64,000 bases of DNA from an uncultured Colwellia sp. Lineage in GTDB: Bacteria > Pseudomonadota > Gammaproteobacteria > Enterobacterales > Alteromonadaceae. The stretch covers positions 119,314-183,313 of the forward strand of contig CAJXYE010000001.1 in the NCBI GenBank assembly GCA_913063325.1, in the 5' to 3' direction. How positions within the stretch are numbered: position 1 is the stretch's first letter; each line of letters begins with the position of its first letter. This document shows positions 54,574-63,676 of the stretch, piece after piece. Under the pieces are notes generated by a model. That model did no database searches. It was not told the origin of the DNA and saw only the letters and a list, made by a program, of their open reading frames with translations. Both the position numbers and the translations under genes were made by a program.

Positions 54574-57483
54574 ATGGATTTAGATTCTATGTTAAAAAGA
54601 ATTGTAACTTGGAAAATTAACATAGGTGAATTCTTTATTCGGTTTCCTGTTCAGATAGCTGTGTTCCTTATGATCACCGGCATTGTTATCGCCTATTTTT
54701 TTCTAGCTAGCACTACGCAAACATTAACCAACCAAACATCAAAAATAAATGCTCAGCGCTATTTAGAAGCATTGTCTGCTTTTCGTACCCTTTATACCGA
54801 AGAAGTAGTTAATACCGCAAAAAAACAAAATATCACCATCAGTCACGATTACAAAAACATTAAAAACTCCATCCCTTTACCTGCAACATTAAGCATGGCT
54901 TTAGGTAAAGAAATTGGTAAATTCCAATCTGGCGCACAAACATTTTTATACAGTCGATACCCATTCCCATGGAGAGAGCAAGAAAATAAAGCAATATTTA
55001 CTCAAGATTTCTCTCAACAAGCTTGGCAAAGCTTAACTAAAAACCCTGAGCAAGCGTTCTTTCGCTTTGAAGAAGTTAATGGCCAGATGTCCATTCGCTA
55101 TGCGATTGCTGATGTAATGCGTTCAGGCTGCGTCGATTGTCATAATAATCATGAACAAACACCCAAGAATGATTGGAAATTAGGTGATGTACGCGGTGTG
55201 ATGGAAGTTATTTTACCCATTAACAAAGCCCAATTTACTGCGCAATCATCTTTACAAGCTACCTTTATTGTTTTATTTGCCATGATAGCGCTGGTCACTT
55301 TAGTGTTATTCATCTTTGTCAGTAGAATAAAAAAGGATGCAAAGAAACTTACCCATTCTAATACTGAAATGACAATAAAACAGCAGCAGGTAGAGTTTGC
55401 CAATAATGAAATGGCTTTAGCTATTGAACAATTAGAATATAAAGCAACAGAGCTAGCTAGCAGTAACCAAGTGAAATCTGATTTTATGGCCACTATGAGC
55501 CATGAAATACGAACACCACTTAATGGTGTAATTGGTATGCTCAATTTATTAAAGCAAAGCAGAATGACTCATGAGCAAAACAATTACACTCATCTAGCAA
55601 CCGTCAGTGCATTATCCTTATTAAATATCATTAATGACATTCTTGATTTTTCAAAAATTGAAGCTGATAAGTTAACCATTGAATCAGTAGATGTTCATTT
55701 AGAAGATTTAATTGGCAGCCTTAGTGCAACGATGGCCCATAATGCCCATGAAAAAGGCTTAGAATTAATAGTCGATGTATCTCAACTAAAAAATGTTGTT
55801 GTCAAAGGGGACCCCCACAGAATAAAACAAATCCTGACAAACCTGCTAAGCAATGCTATTAAGTTTACTACTCAGGGTGAAGTCGTCATAAATACCAAAA
55901 TAGAACACGTTGATAATAAACTGCTATTTTCCTGTTCAGTAAGTGATACTGGCATAGGTATAGCCCAGCATAAAATAGGCTCTATGTTTGAACGTTTCAC
56001 CCAAGAAGATAGTTCAACCACTCGTCAATATGGTGGAACCGGCTTAGGTTTGGCAATCGTAAAAAAATTGTGTCTACTAATGAATGGCGACATCTCTGTA
56101 ACAAGTAAACAAGGACAAGGCAGTAGCTTTAATTTCACGCTGCTATTAGAGCCTTGTGAATCAATTAAAGCCGAGCTGCCACAATTAGACTTATCTGCAT
56201 ACAGAATATTAATCGTTGATGATAATAAAACCAATAGAGAAGTACTACACAGCCAACTGACACTTTGGGGCGCGGATGTTAGCCAAGCAGACAGTGCCGC
56301 CTCAGCCTTATCTTTATTAGCTAAAAGTATAGAAGAAAATGCAGGTAACTGTTTTGATATTGCTATTCTAGATATGTTAATGCCTGAAATAAATGGCGCT
56401 GAGTTGTGCCAAAAAATAAGGGCCAATGAGCAATTAGATCACCTAAAACTTATTATGCTTACTTCTTTAGCAAGACCCGGAGATGCCCAATACTTTGCTG
56501 ATTTAGGTTTTGATTTTAGCTTACCAAAACCTGTTATCACCTCTGATTTAGCAAGAGCACTTGTACTGGTCTCTAATAAAGCTCCGACAAAAAGATCACA
56601 GAAATCATTGCCAACTCAATCGAATAGCAAAAAAATAACGGTGAAACCCTTACCTAAGTCTACCCGCATTTTATTAGTAGAAGATAATTCTATCAACCAA
56701 ATTGTAGCTAAAAGCTTATTAACCAATTTAGGAGCTCAGGTAGAAATTGCAAATAATGGTCAAGAAGCATTAGATCGTTTAAAAGACGATTACTATGATG
56801 TGGTCTTAATGGACTGTCAAATGCCTGTTATGGACGGCTATTCTGCGACTAAAGTTATCCGAGAGTCTCAGCAATCTTATAAAGATATTCACATCATTGC
56901 TATGACAGCTAATGCAATGAGTGGCGACCGAGACAAATGTCTGGATGCTGGCATGAATGATTACTTAACTAAGCCTATCGATGTAGAAGCCTTAGAAAAT
57001 AGCTTACTAAAAGCGTTGAATACGCCTACAGCTACAGAACTTGTTAATTCGGATAATTCACCAAAAGAAAAGAAAGACTCTATCAATGGTAAGAGTGATC
57101 CCGTATTAATAAAAATAGAGAATAAAGTTGATATCTGCTGGGGTAAAGACGCTTTTTATAAAAGAGTTGGACAAAATCAGCTTTTAGCTGAGCGTATAGT
57201 TACCCTTTATTGCCAAGATATGCCCATTGAAATAGACAAATTAACGAAAGCAATAGAAGCGAAGGATTATAAGTTAATAGGTGAAATAGCCCATAAAGTA
57301 AAGGGTTCGAGTGCTAATCTTGAAGCAAAAAAACTAGCTCAATGTGCTCTGGATATAGAACTTGCCATTAACAATAAAAAAACGACTGAGCTGGAATCAT
57401 TATCAATGACATTACGTGAAGATTTTGCGAAGTTAATAATGAATCTTGAAGAGTTTCTCGCCATTAACATTCAAAATGAATAA
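54574..57483 (+). CDS. Hybrid sensor histidine kinase with haem-motif sensor, two receivers and Hpt domain
   Basis: The 969-residue protein has a membrane helix at about residues 24-46, a periplasmic sensor with C186-V-D-C189-H190, a CxxCH haem-attachment motif as in DUF3365/Tll0287-like domains, and a second helix near 229-252. A coiled linker leads to HisKA (His310 in MSHEIRTPLNG), an ATPase domain, receiver 1 (Asp600 in ILDMLMPE), receiver 2 (Asp747 in LMDCQMP) and Hpt (His907 in AHKVKGSS). It resembles BarA/ArcB-type phosphorelay kinases. Redox or ligand sensing through haem is inferred. No response regulator is adjacent, and amt is divergent. Confidence 0.85.
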   Translation: MDLDSMLKRIVTWKINIGEFFIRFPVQIAVFLMITGIVIAYFFLASTTQTLTNQTSKINAQRYLEALSAFRTLYTEEVVNTAKKQNITISHDYKNIKNSIPLPATLSMALGKEIGKFQSGAQTFLYSRYPFPWREQENKAIFTQDFSQQAWQSLTKNPEQAFFRFEEVNGQMSIRYAIADVMRSGCVDCHNNHEQTPKNDWKLGDVRGVMEVILPINKAQFTAQSSLQATFIVLFAMIALVTLVLFIFVSRIKKDAKKLTHSNTEMTIKQQQVEFANNEMALAIEQLEYKATELASSNQVKSDFMATMSHEIRTPLNGVIGMLNLLKQSRMTHEQNNYTHLATVSALSLLNIINDILDFSKIEADKLTIESVDVHLEDLIGSLSATMAHNAHEKGLELIVDVSQLKNVVVKGDPHRIKQILTNLLSNAIKFTTQGEVVINTKIEHVDNKLLFSCSVSDTGIGIAQHKIGSMFERFTQEDSSTTRQYGGTGLGLAIVKKLCLLMNGDISVTSKQGQGSSFNFTLLLEPCESIKAELPQLDLSAYRILIVDDNKTNREVLHSQLTLWGADVSQADSAASALSLLAKSIEENAGNCFDIAILDMLMPEINGAELCQKIRANEQLDHLKLIMLTSLARPGDAQYFADLGFDFSLPKPVITSDLARALVLVSNKAPTKRSQKSLPTQSNSKKITVKPLPKSTRILLVEDNSINQIVAKSLLTNLGAQVEIANNGQEALDRLKDDYYDVVLMDCQMPVMDGYSATKVIRESQQSYKDIHIIAMTANAMSGDRDKCLDAGMNDYLTKPIDVEALENSLLKALNTPTATELVNSDNSPKEKKDSINGKSDPVLIKIENKVDICWGKDAFYKRVGQNQLLAERIVTLYCQDMPIEIDKLTKAIEAKDYKLIGEIAHKVKGSSANLEAKKLAQCALDIELAINNKKTTELESLSMTLREDFAKLIMNLEEFLAINIQNE

Positions 57484-57613
57484 GCCTTAATTATTTCTAA
57501 TCATTACAGCTGTTGTTAACCAAATAAGAGCTATAGCCTTTTGACACTTTGGCGACCATTATCTACAATATCCAACATTACCACATACAACACCTATCTT
57601 GATAAAGAAGTAA

Positions 57614-58555
<942 letters not shown>

Positions 58556-58665
58556 AATGCAGTTAAACGCTTGGTAAAGATACAGAGAAAAAGTCTTATT
58601 TAATAAGGGCTGACGATACCACTTGGATTAATTAAGCTAGATAACTAATGCACTTGGTAAACTAC

Positions 58666-58869
58666 TTAAGCCGCTATTAAATAAGACTCTCCTCGAGAGT
58701 TCTTAGCTTTACGTTGATATGAACCTTTGCCTTTTTTAGCTTTAACTACCTGCATTTTATACACTTTGGATGTTACTAGTGCTGCTAAAAAGTTACTCTT
58801 AATTTGCCCTCGTCCAAGCTCAGCTCCATTATTTCCCACTTTTGTTGTTAGTTTTTTCTGTTTACTCAT
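58666..58869 (-). CDS. arfA: Alternative ribosome-rescue factor A
   Basis: The 67-residue basic protein contains GRGQIKSNFLAALVTS and KAKKGKGSYQRKAKNSRG, the two conserved parts of ArfA (in E. coli KGQIKDNAIEALL and KKGKGSYMRKGK). ArfA works with RF2 to free ribosomes stalled on mRNAs that lack a stop codon. The last residues, SYLIAA, are hydrophobic as in E. coli, where the tail marks the full-length form for degradation. A hairpin sits in codons 56-62 (58683-58704), so the transcript is probably shortened before the stop. Convergent with hemF. Confidence 0.85.
   Translation of the reverse strand: MSKQKKLTTKVGNNGAELGRGQIKSNFLAALVTSKVYKMQVVKAKKGKGSYQRKAKNSRGESYLIAA
58683..58704 (-). promoter_or_regulatory. 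arfA: Hairpin inside the arfA coding end
   Basis: On the minus strand AAGAACTCTC and GAGAGTCTT pair around GAG, with one bulged A, followed by ATTTAATAG. In E. coli a stem-loop at this place is cut or terminates transcription to make a nonstop arfA mRNA, coupling ArfA to loss of tmRNA. Confidence 0.6.
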
Positions 58870-59068
58870 GACCTTTCCTTTTAAAACATCTAATCTATAA
58901 CACTAAAGTTATTACGTTAAAATCATTACGATGATGAAATGATGGTTTATTATACGCTTTAAACCTTAAATAGTCAGGAGATACTATTTTTCTTGTGAGT
59001 CTACGCGTAAACTCAATCCAAACTTCCCCTTTTATTCTCTTATCAAATACAAGGACATTTTAGTCATA

Positions 59069-59806
59069 ATGATCATTCAACAGCACAGCCATGATATCCA
59101 AACCCCTACCGGTACTATGCGAACCTATGTTTACCGCCCACAGGCTCAGGGTAAATTCCCCACTATTATTTTTTATTCTGAAATATTCCAACAGACAGCA
59201 CCAATAGCAAGAACTGCGGCATTAATGGCTGGTCATGGTTTTGTGGTATTAGTGCCTGAAGTATTTCATGAACTGAACCCTATTGGTACGGTACTAGGCT
59301 ATGATGATGCAGGCAAAGACAAGGGTAATCAAGATAAGTGGGCAAAACCTTTGGAGCATCACGATAGTGACACTCAATCGTTAGTGGAATTTATCAAGCA
59401 ACAAGATTACTGCTCTGGCAACATAGGTACTATGGGTGTTTGTATCGGTGGACACCTTGCTTATCGCGCGGCATTAAATGACAACATTTTATCTGCCGCC
59501 TGTTTGTATGCGACTGACATTCACTCGGGCGATTTACCAAGTAATGACAATAATGATTCACTGACACGAACCAAAGACATCAAAGCAGAGTTGTTAATGA
59601 TTTTTGGAAAACAAGACCCTCATATTCCTGACGAAGGTCGCATGATTATCCATAAAAACTTATTAGCTTCAGGAAATGTTTTTTCATGGCATGAATTTAA
59701 TGCCTCGCATGCCTTTATGCGTGATGAGGGAGAACGTTACGACCCTCAGCTTGCTTTAAGAGTTTATGGTATGTGTGTGGAGTTATTTAATAGAACATTA
59801 GCTTAA
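59069..59806 (+). CDS. Dienelactone hydrolase family protein
   Basis: The 245-residue alpha/beta hydrolase has the family triad: Cys125 in GVCIGGH (G-x-C-x-G-G in place of serine), the aspartate in GKQDPHIP and the histidine in NASHAFMRD. The N-terminal part (HDIQTPTGTMRTYVYRP, then IIFYSEIFQQ) is usual for this group. It cleaves ester or lactone bonds in the cytoplasm; true dienelactone activity is not implied. It is a single gene with a modest AAGGAC site, converging on the EAL gene. Confidence 0.85.
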   Translation: MIIQQHSHDIQTPTGTMRTYVYRPQAQGKFPTIIFYSEIFQQTAPIARTAALMAGHGFVVLVPEVFHELNPIGTVLGYDDAGKDKGNQDKWAKPLEHHDSDTQSLVEFIKQQDYCSGNIGTMGVCIGGHLAYRAALNDNILSAACLYATDIHSGDLPSNDNNDSLTRTKDIKAELLMIFGKQDPHIPDEGRMIIHKNLLASGNVFSWHEFNASHAFMRDEGERYDPQLALRVYGMCVELFNRTLA

Positions 59807-59865
59807 TCGTACTTAAAATTAACTTTGCCTCACAAGTGTTAGGGCTAATCAGATAATTACCACAG

Positions 59866-59908
59866 AAAGGGCTCGGTGTAGCGCAGCCTCAGTGCTCTCT
59901 GTGGTGAT
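59866..59908. terminator. Long hairpin between convergent genes
   Basis: ACCACAGA and TCTGTGGT are perfect complements, extended by ATT/GAT, around an internally pairing GC-rich arm (GGGCT...AGCCTC). It lies exactly between the convergent hydrolase and EAL genes. No T tract is present, so termination by another means is likely. Confidence 0.5.
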
Positions 59909-59922
59909 CCTGTCAGCTCTAC

Positions 59923-62211
59923 TTATGCCGTTGGTATAGTCCTTAACGGCTCGACTTGAATATCACCACCTTTTTCAACCAACAGCGTTATTAACTGCTC
60001 AGGCAATACCGGTTTACTAAACCAATACCCTTGGATTTCATCACAGCCTAGTCCCCTCAAAAACTCAACGTGACTTTCTTCTTCAACGCCTTCAGCAATT
60101 AATGATAAGTTGAGGCTTTTCCCTAAAGAGACAATAGTTTGAATGATGGCTTTATCTTCATCATTTGTATGACAATCACGGATAAAGGATTGATCAATTT
60201 TTAATTTATCAATCGGAAAGCGTTTTAAATAAGACAATGATGAGTAGCCGGTACCAAAATCATCAATAGATAAATGTAAACCTGTCGATTTAAGTTGCTG
60301 TAATACTGCTAAGGTATTCTCTTCATTGTGCATAAATACCCCTTCAGTAATTTCTAGCTCAAGGTTTTGTGGTGGTAACTTCACATTTTTGAGAACACTT
60401 TGTACCGTATGACAAAATTGTGGGTGACTAAATTGACGGGGTGATACATTCACGGCAACAACGATGTCGATATAACCTAGATCAACTAACTGCTTCGCAA
60501 AACGACAAGCTTGCTCCAATATCCACTGACCTATAGGGATAATCAACCCTGATTGCTCAGCTAGCGGGATAAAGTCTATGGGTGAAATAATATTATTCCC
60601 ATGTTGCCAGCGTACTAACGTTTCAATGCCCGTAATGCGATTACTCTGAATATCAAGTTGTGGTTGAAAGACCAAAAATAATTCCTGCTTGGCAACCGCG
60701 TGACGAAGCTTGTTTATCAATTCGATATTACGCTGCCTGTTTTCTGAAAATAGCGGTTCATATAAACAAAAATTATTATGTTCATCTTCACTGGCAACCG
60801 CTAGAGCGCTATGAGCACTCTTGATTAAAAAATTACGATCTTTACCATGTAAAGGATAACACCCGTAACCAAAATCAAGTTCCACAAAAAACTCGCCACA
60901 ATGGGTTATCAGTGATTGGTCTGCAACATCACTAACGACTTTAGTTAATTTTTGCAACGCTAATGAACTATTGCTTTGTGAGCATAACAAACCAAATTGA
61001 TTATTATTGGTTTGGTAAAAATAAACACCTAATGGTAATGCCTGGGATATATTTTTAGCTAATGCTTTAACCAAGGCTTCAGTTGCCTCTAAACCTAAGG
61101 TACTGACTTTTTCATCAAAAGCACGAATAGCAAAGATACCAACGGAGAATTTTTCTCCGGCTAAAATAGCGTTATCAATATCTTTATTAAATTTATACTG
61201 ATTAGGTAGGTTCGTCTCTTGATTATAAAACGCTAAGTGATTCACTTGCTCTTCCGCTAGTTTCCCCTCAGTAACATCTTTAATATGGACATCATAGGCG
61301 TCTATTTCTTCATGCCAATAAACACTCACCTGCAGAATATGATCGTTAATCACTTGCTCAACAACAACACTATGATCTTTTTCGGAGCTCAGCTGTTGCC
61401 GTAAAGAAAGAAAATTACTCGGTAGTAAATAATTGACGTCACTTGCTTCATAGCCGACACAAAGCAATAATTTTTCACTCGCGGGGTTTGCAAAAACAAC
61501 TTCACCCAAGTTATTAACACTCAAAATAGGGTTAGGATTTCGATGTGAGAATAATGCTAAGCGGGTGTTTTTTGCTTGCGTCAGTATATATTGGCGTATA
61601 TACCAAGAAATAACCGCGGCAATAAGTACAATAGCCACACCATAAATAATGACTAACCAATGTGATATAGCCATTTGTTCCAATGTTGCTTTATGTCCTT
61701 CATCAACCGTTTTTTTTGTTTGTAGCTCAATAGATTTAAGCGTCGGTAATAACTCAAGTCTCACTGTTGATACTTTAGTTAACATATCGCGTAGTTCATC
61801 CCAGTTATCTTCATCAAGTTGCATAGCCTGATAAAACTCACTGAACAACCCTTGAATTTCCTTTTGCCCTTCAACGATTAAACTAGCCTCTTTAGCAAAG
61901 CGTGCTTGCGATAGTATAACCGACAGGTGCATATCAAAAGTATTTTTAACCGACGTTGAAGATTCAATAAACACATCATTGTCTTGTGAACGATAATATT
62001 CATATATAACTCGTTCTTGCTCACTCAAGTCAGCTATTAACTCATTAATACCGGTTAAAATAGGAATGCGGTGACTCACTAAATCTATCGCATTACGCTT
62101 TACACTTTCTGTTGATTGATAAACTACAAATGATAAAGCCAAGCCCATAAAGATAGCAAAACTAGCTAACAGTGACGCTCGAATTAAATAAGGCTTGCTC
62201 ATTGATATCAT
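59923..62211 (-). CDS. Membrane GGDEF/EAL protein, probable cyclic-di-GMP phosphodiesterase
   Basis: The 762-residue protein has two membrane helices (about residues 12-31 and 185-207) around a helical periplasmic sensor, then a PAS-like part, a GGDEF-like domain and a C-terminal EAL domain. The GGDEF motif reads NNNQF, so no cyclase activity is expected. The EAL motif reads ETL, but the other metal and catalytic residues are present: VNVSPRQF, LELEITEGV, IDDFGTGYSSL, KLKIDQSF, AEGVEE and QGYWFSKP. It should hydrolyse cyclic-di-GMP. AAGGATT supports the start at 62211. It lies 500 bp downstream of a gene under a putative cyclic-di-GMP riboswitch. Confidence 0.85.
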   Translation of the reverse strand: MISMSKPYLIRASLLASFAIFMGLALSFVVYQSTESVKRNAIDLVSHRIPILTGINELIADLSEQERVIYEYYRSQDNDVFIESSTSVKNTFDMHLSVILSQARFAKEASLIVEGQKEIQGLFSEFYQAMQLDEDNWDELRDMLTKVSTVRLELLPTLKSIELQTKKTVDEGHKATLEQMAISHWLVIIYGVAIVLIAAVISWYIRQYILTQAKNTRLALFSHRNPNPILSVNNLGEVVFANPASEKLLLCVGYEASDVNYLLPSNFLSLRQQLSSEKDHSVVVEQVINDHILQVSVYWHEEIDAYDVHIKDVTEGKLAEEQVNHLAFYNQETNLPNQYKFNKDIDNAILAGEKFSVGIFAIRAFDEKVSTLGLEATEALVKALAKNISQALPLGVYFYQTNNNQFGLLCSQSNSSLALQKLTKVVSDVADQSLITHCGEFFVELDFGYGCYPLHGKDRNFLIKSAHSALAVASEDEHNNFCLYEPLFSENRQRNIELINKLRHAVAKQELFLVFQPQLDIQSNRITGIETLVRWQHGNNIISPIDFIPLAEQSGLIIPIGQWILEQACRFAKQLVDLGYIDIVVAVNVSPRQFSHPQFCHTVQSVLKNVKLPPQNLELEITEGVFMHNEENTLAVLQQLKSTGLHLSIDDFGTGYSSLSYLKRFPIDKLKIDQSFIRDCHTNDEDKAIIQTIVSLGKSLNLSLIAEGVEEESHVEFLRGLGCDEIQGYWFSKPVLPEQLITLLVEKGGDIQVEPLRTIPTA

Positions 62212-62630
62212 GGTGAATCCTTGTTTCTTGCAAAATTTCTGTGGTTATTTTATTTATGCCAAGTACATCGATTGGTATTATTAATGAGATGACATAGTTT
62301 TCAATGAAAAAATTACAATAATTATAATTTATTTACTCGTTATTACTCTGTCAGTAAAGGTGTTGTAGTGATGAAATGCAAATTTTTGTATTCCTGTTCC
62401 ATTCATTAAGGGGCTATTTTATACGGAGAAAAATTGCACAACACTAGGCATTTACTTTAATAACTATTTGCTCTATTTATTAAATAAATAACGCAGTAGT
62501 TGGTCATTTTAACAGGTATAAATGCTCACATAGTTAGTAGGATTGGTATTAGCTAAGCATCATATATTTAACTAGAGAGAACAATAGGTTTTTTGATATG
62601 AGGCTGTATTCAAATGAAATTTGGTATTGT
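62212..62630. other. Intergenic region between the EAL gene and the terminator repeat
   Basis: About 420 bp of AT-rich sequence carry the promoter of the minus-strand EAL gene. I see no open frame, riboswitch or repeat in it. The duplicated terminator region begins at 62631. Confidence 0.3.
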
Positions 62631-62640
62631 GACAAATAGA

Positions 62641-62679
62641 TCAAAAAAAACCTGAACAATAAATTGTTCAGGTTTTTAT
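62641..62679 (-). terminator. Terminator of the DUF3718-like gene (duplicate of the rplS terminator)
   Basis: AACCTGAACAAT and ATTGTTCAGGTT pair around AA, with T residues on the minus-strand exit. Flanks on both sides match those of the terminator at 63603-63639. Confidence 0.85.
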
Positions 62680-62717
62680 AAACTTCTTTACAGAAATCTA
62701 CAGAAAGAAAGAGTCAA

Positions 62718-63143
62718 TTATGAGTTTTTTGTAGATTTAACAAATCGAGAAACAGGTTTACCGTTACAACTTAGTTGCTGTGCTGCCTTCCCAATTGAAC
62801 GAACGCCATTGCTGACTGCTTGTACACATAATTGCGTATCTTTTGAGTCATTTCCTGGTACTAAAACAACTTGCTTAGCAGGCTGTACTGGTGATATTTG
62901 GAATGATTTAGCAAAAGACTTTACACTTTCACCATTACAAGTAAGTGTATTAACATTGAGAGATTTAACACCTAATTTATTAGCTTCAAGCTTAGCCTTT
63001 GCAAAACCATATTCAGCAGCAGTAATACATATGTTAGTTTCAATCGATGAATTCTTAGCAATAAAATTGATATTTGAAGTTGACGCTTGTGCAGAAGTAA
63101 TAGTAGCTAAAAGTAAAGAAATAACGCTTAATAATTTAGTCAT
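62718..63143 (-). CDS. Small secreted protein, probably DUF3718 type, under a cyclic-di-GMP riboswitch
   Basis: The 141-residue protein has a signal peptide (MTKLLSVISLLLATITSAQA) and two related repeats, ICITAAEYGFAKAK...LTCNGESVKSFAKSF and LCVQAVSNGVRSIGKAA...LSCNGKPVSRFVKS. Each repeat has two cysteines that could form a disulphide. The pattern matches what I recall of DUF3718; this is unverified. It is exported to the periplasm or outside; no function is known. AGGA precedes the ATG. The gene has its own promoter (63335-63362), riboswitch-like leader and terminator, forming a complete one-gene cassette. Confidence 0.6.
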   Translation of the reverse strand: MTKLLSVISLLLATITSAQASTSNINFIAKNSSIETNICITAAEYGFAKAKLEANKLGVKSLNVNTLTCNGESVKSFAKSFQISPVQPAKQVVLVPGNDSKDTQLCVQAVSNGVRSIGKAAQQLSCNGKPVSRFVKSTKNS

Positions 63144-63237
63144 GTTTTGATTCCTAATAAATAATAAAATAAATTAAGAAACGGTTACAAATCACATATT
63201 AACTCAGACCTACTAAAAGGCATATATTGAGAATATA

Positions 63238-63328
63238 TTAATGAGGTAACTCCGCTGTCATAGGTGATAGCCCCTTAGACCGGTAGTTTTGCGTAGCACC
63301 CTTTAAAGTACCTTGCCGTTTCTATTTG
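63238..63328 (-). ncRNA. Cyclic-di-GMP-I (GEMM) riboswitch candidate
   Basis: Read on the minus strand, the leader has GGCAAGG, then GGTGCTACGCAAAACTACC, CCGGTCTAAGG and AGCGGAGTTACC. These agree in order and spacing with the Vibrio Vc2 riboswitch marks (GGGCAAACC, GGGACGCAAAGCC, CCGGCCUAA, AGCGGGGUUACC). The RNA would start only a few bases before the aptamer. A short AU stem follows at about 63221-63237 and may be the expression platform. Confidence 0.75.
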
Positions 63329-63334
63329 CGGCGT

Positions 63335-63362
63335 ATTATAGGGGGAAATATTTTATCGTCAA
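63335..63362 (-). promoter_or_regulatory. Sigma-70 promoter of the riboswitch-controlled gene
   Basis: On the minus strand TTGACG and TATAAT are 16 bp apart. Transcription would start near 63328, just before the riboswitch core. It is one of the best promoter matches in the window. Confidence 0.75.
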
Positions 63363-63602
63363 GGTTTTTTGCTTGTTTTTCGAACTAAAACAGCAGAACG
63401 AAAGCTAATTACGAATATATTACAGAATTTTAACTATATATTGTTTTATATTTACAGTAATAGCTAATAACCAATTCTATTAACTAAATGATAATTTACT
63501 ATTCAGTAACATTTCATTATGAGAACGATTATTCATTAACAAAAATATGGTATAGCTAGATAAGGGATGAGTGCAGACAAATAAGTTCAGACAAGTAGAT
63601 CA

Positions 63603-63639
63603 AAAAAGCCTGAACAACGAATTGTTCAGGCTTTTTTAT
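63603..63639 (-). terminator. rplS: Terminator of rplS
   Basis: AAGCCTGAACAA and TTGTTCAGGCTT pair around a 4-base CGAA loop, followed on the minus-strand exit by A/T tracts. It lies about 40 bp after the rplS stop. Confidence 0.85.
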
Positions 63640-63676
63640 CAAACTTTCTTTACAGAAAATTGTACTAGAAATATTT

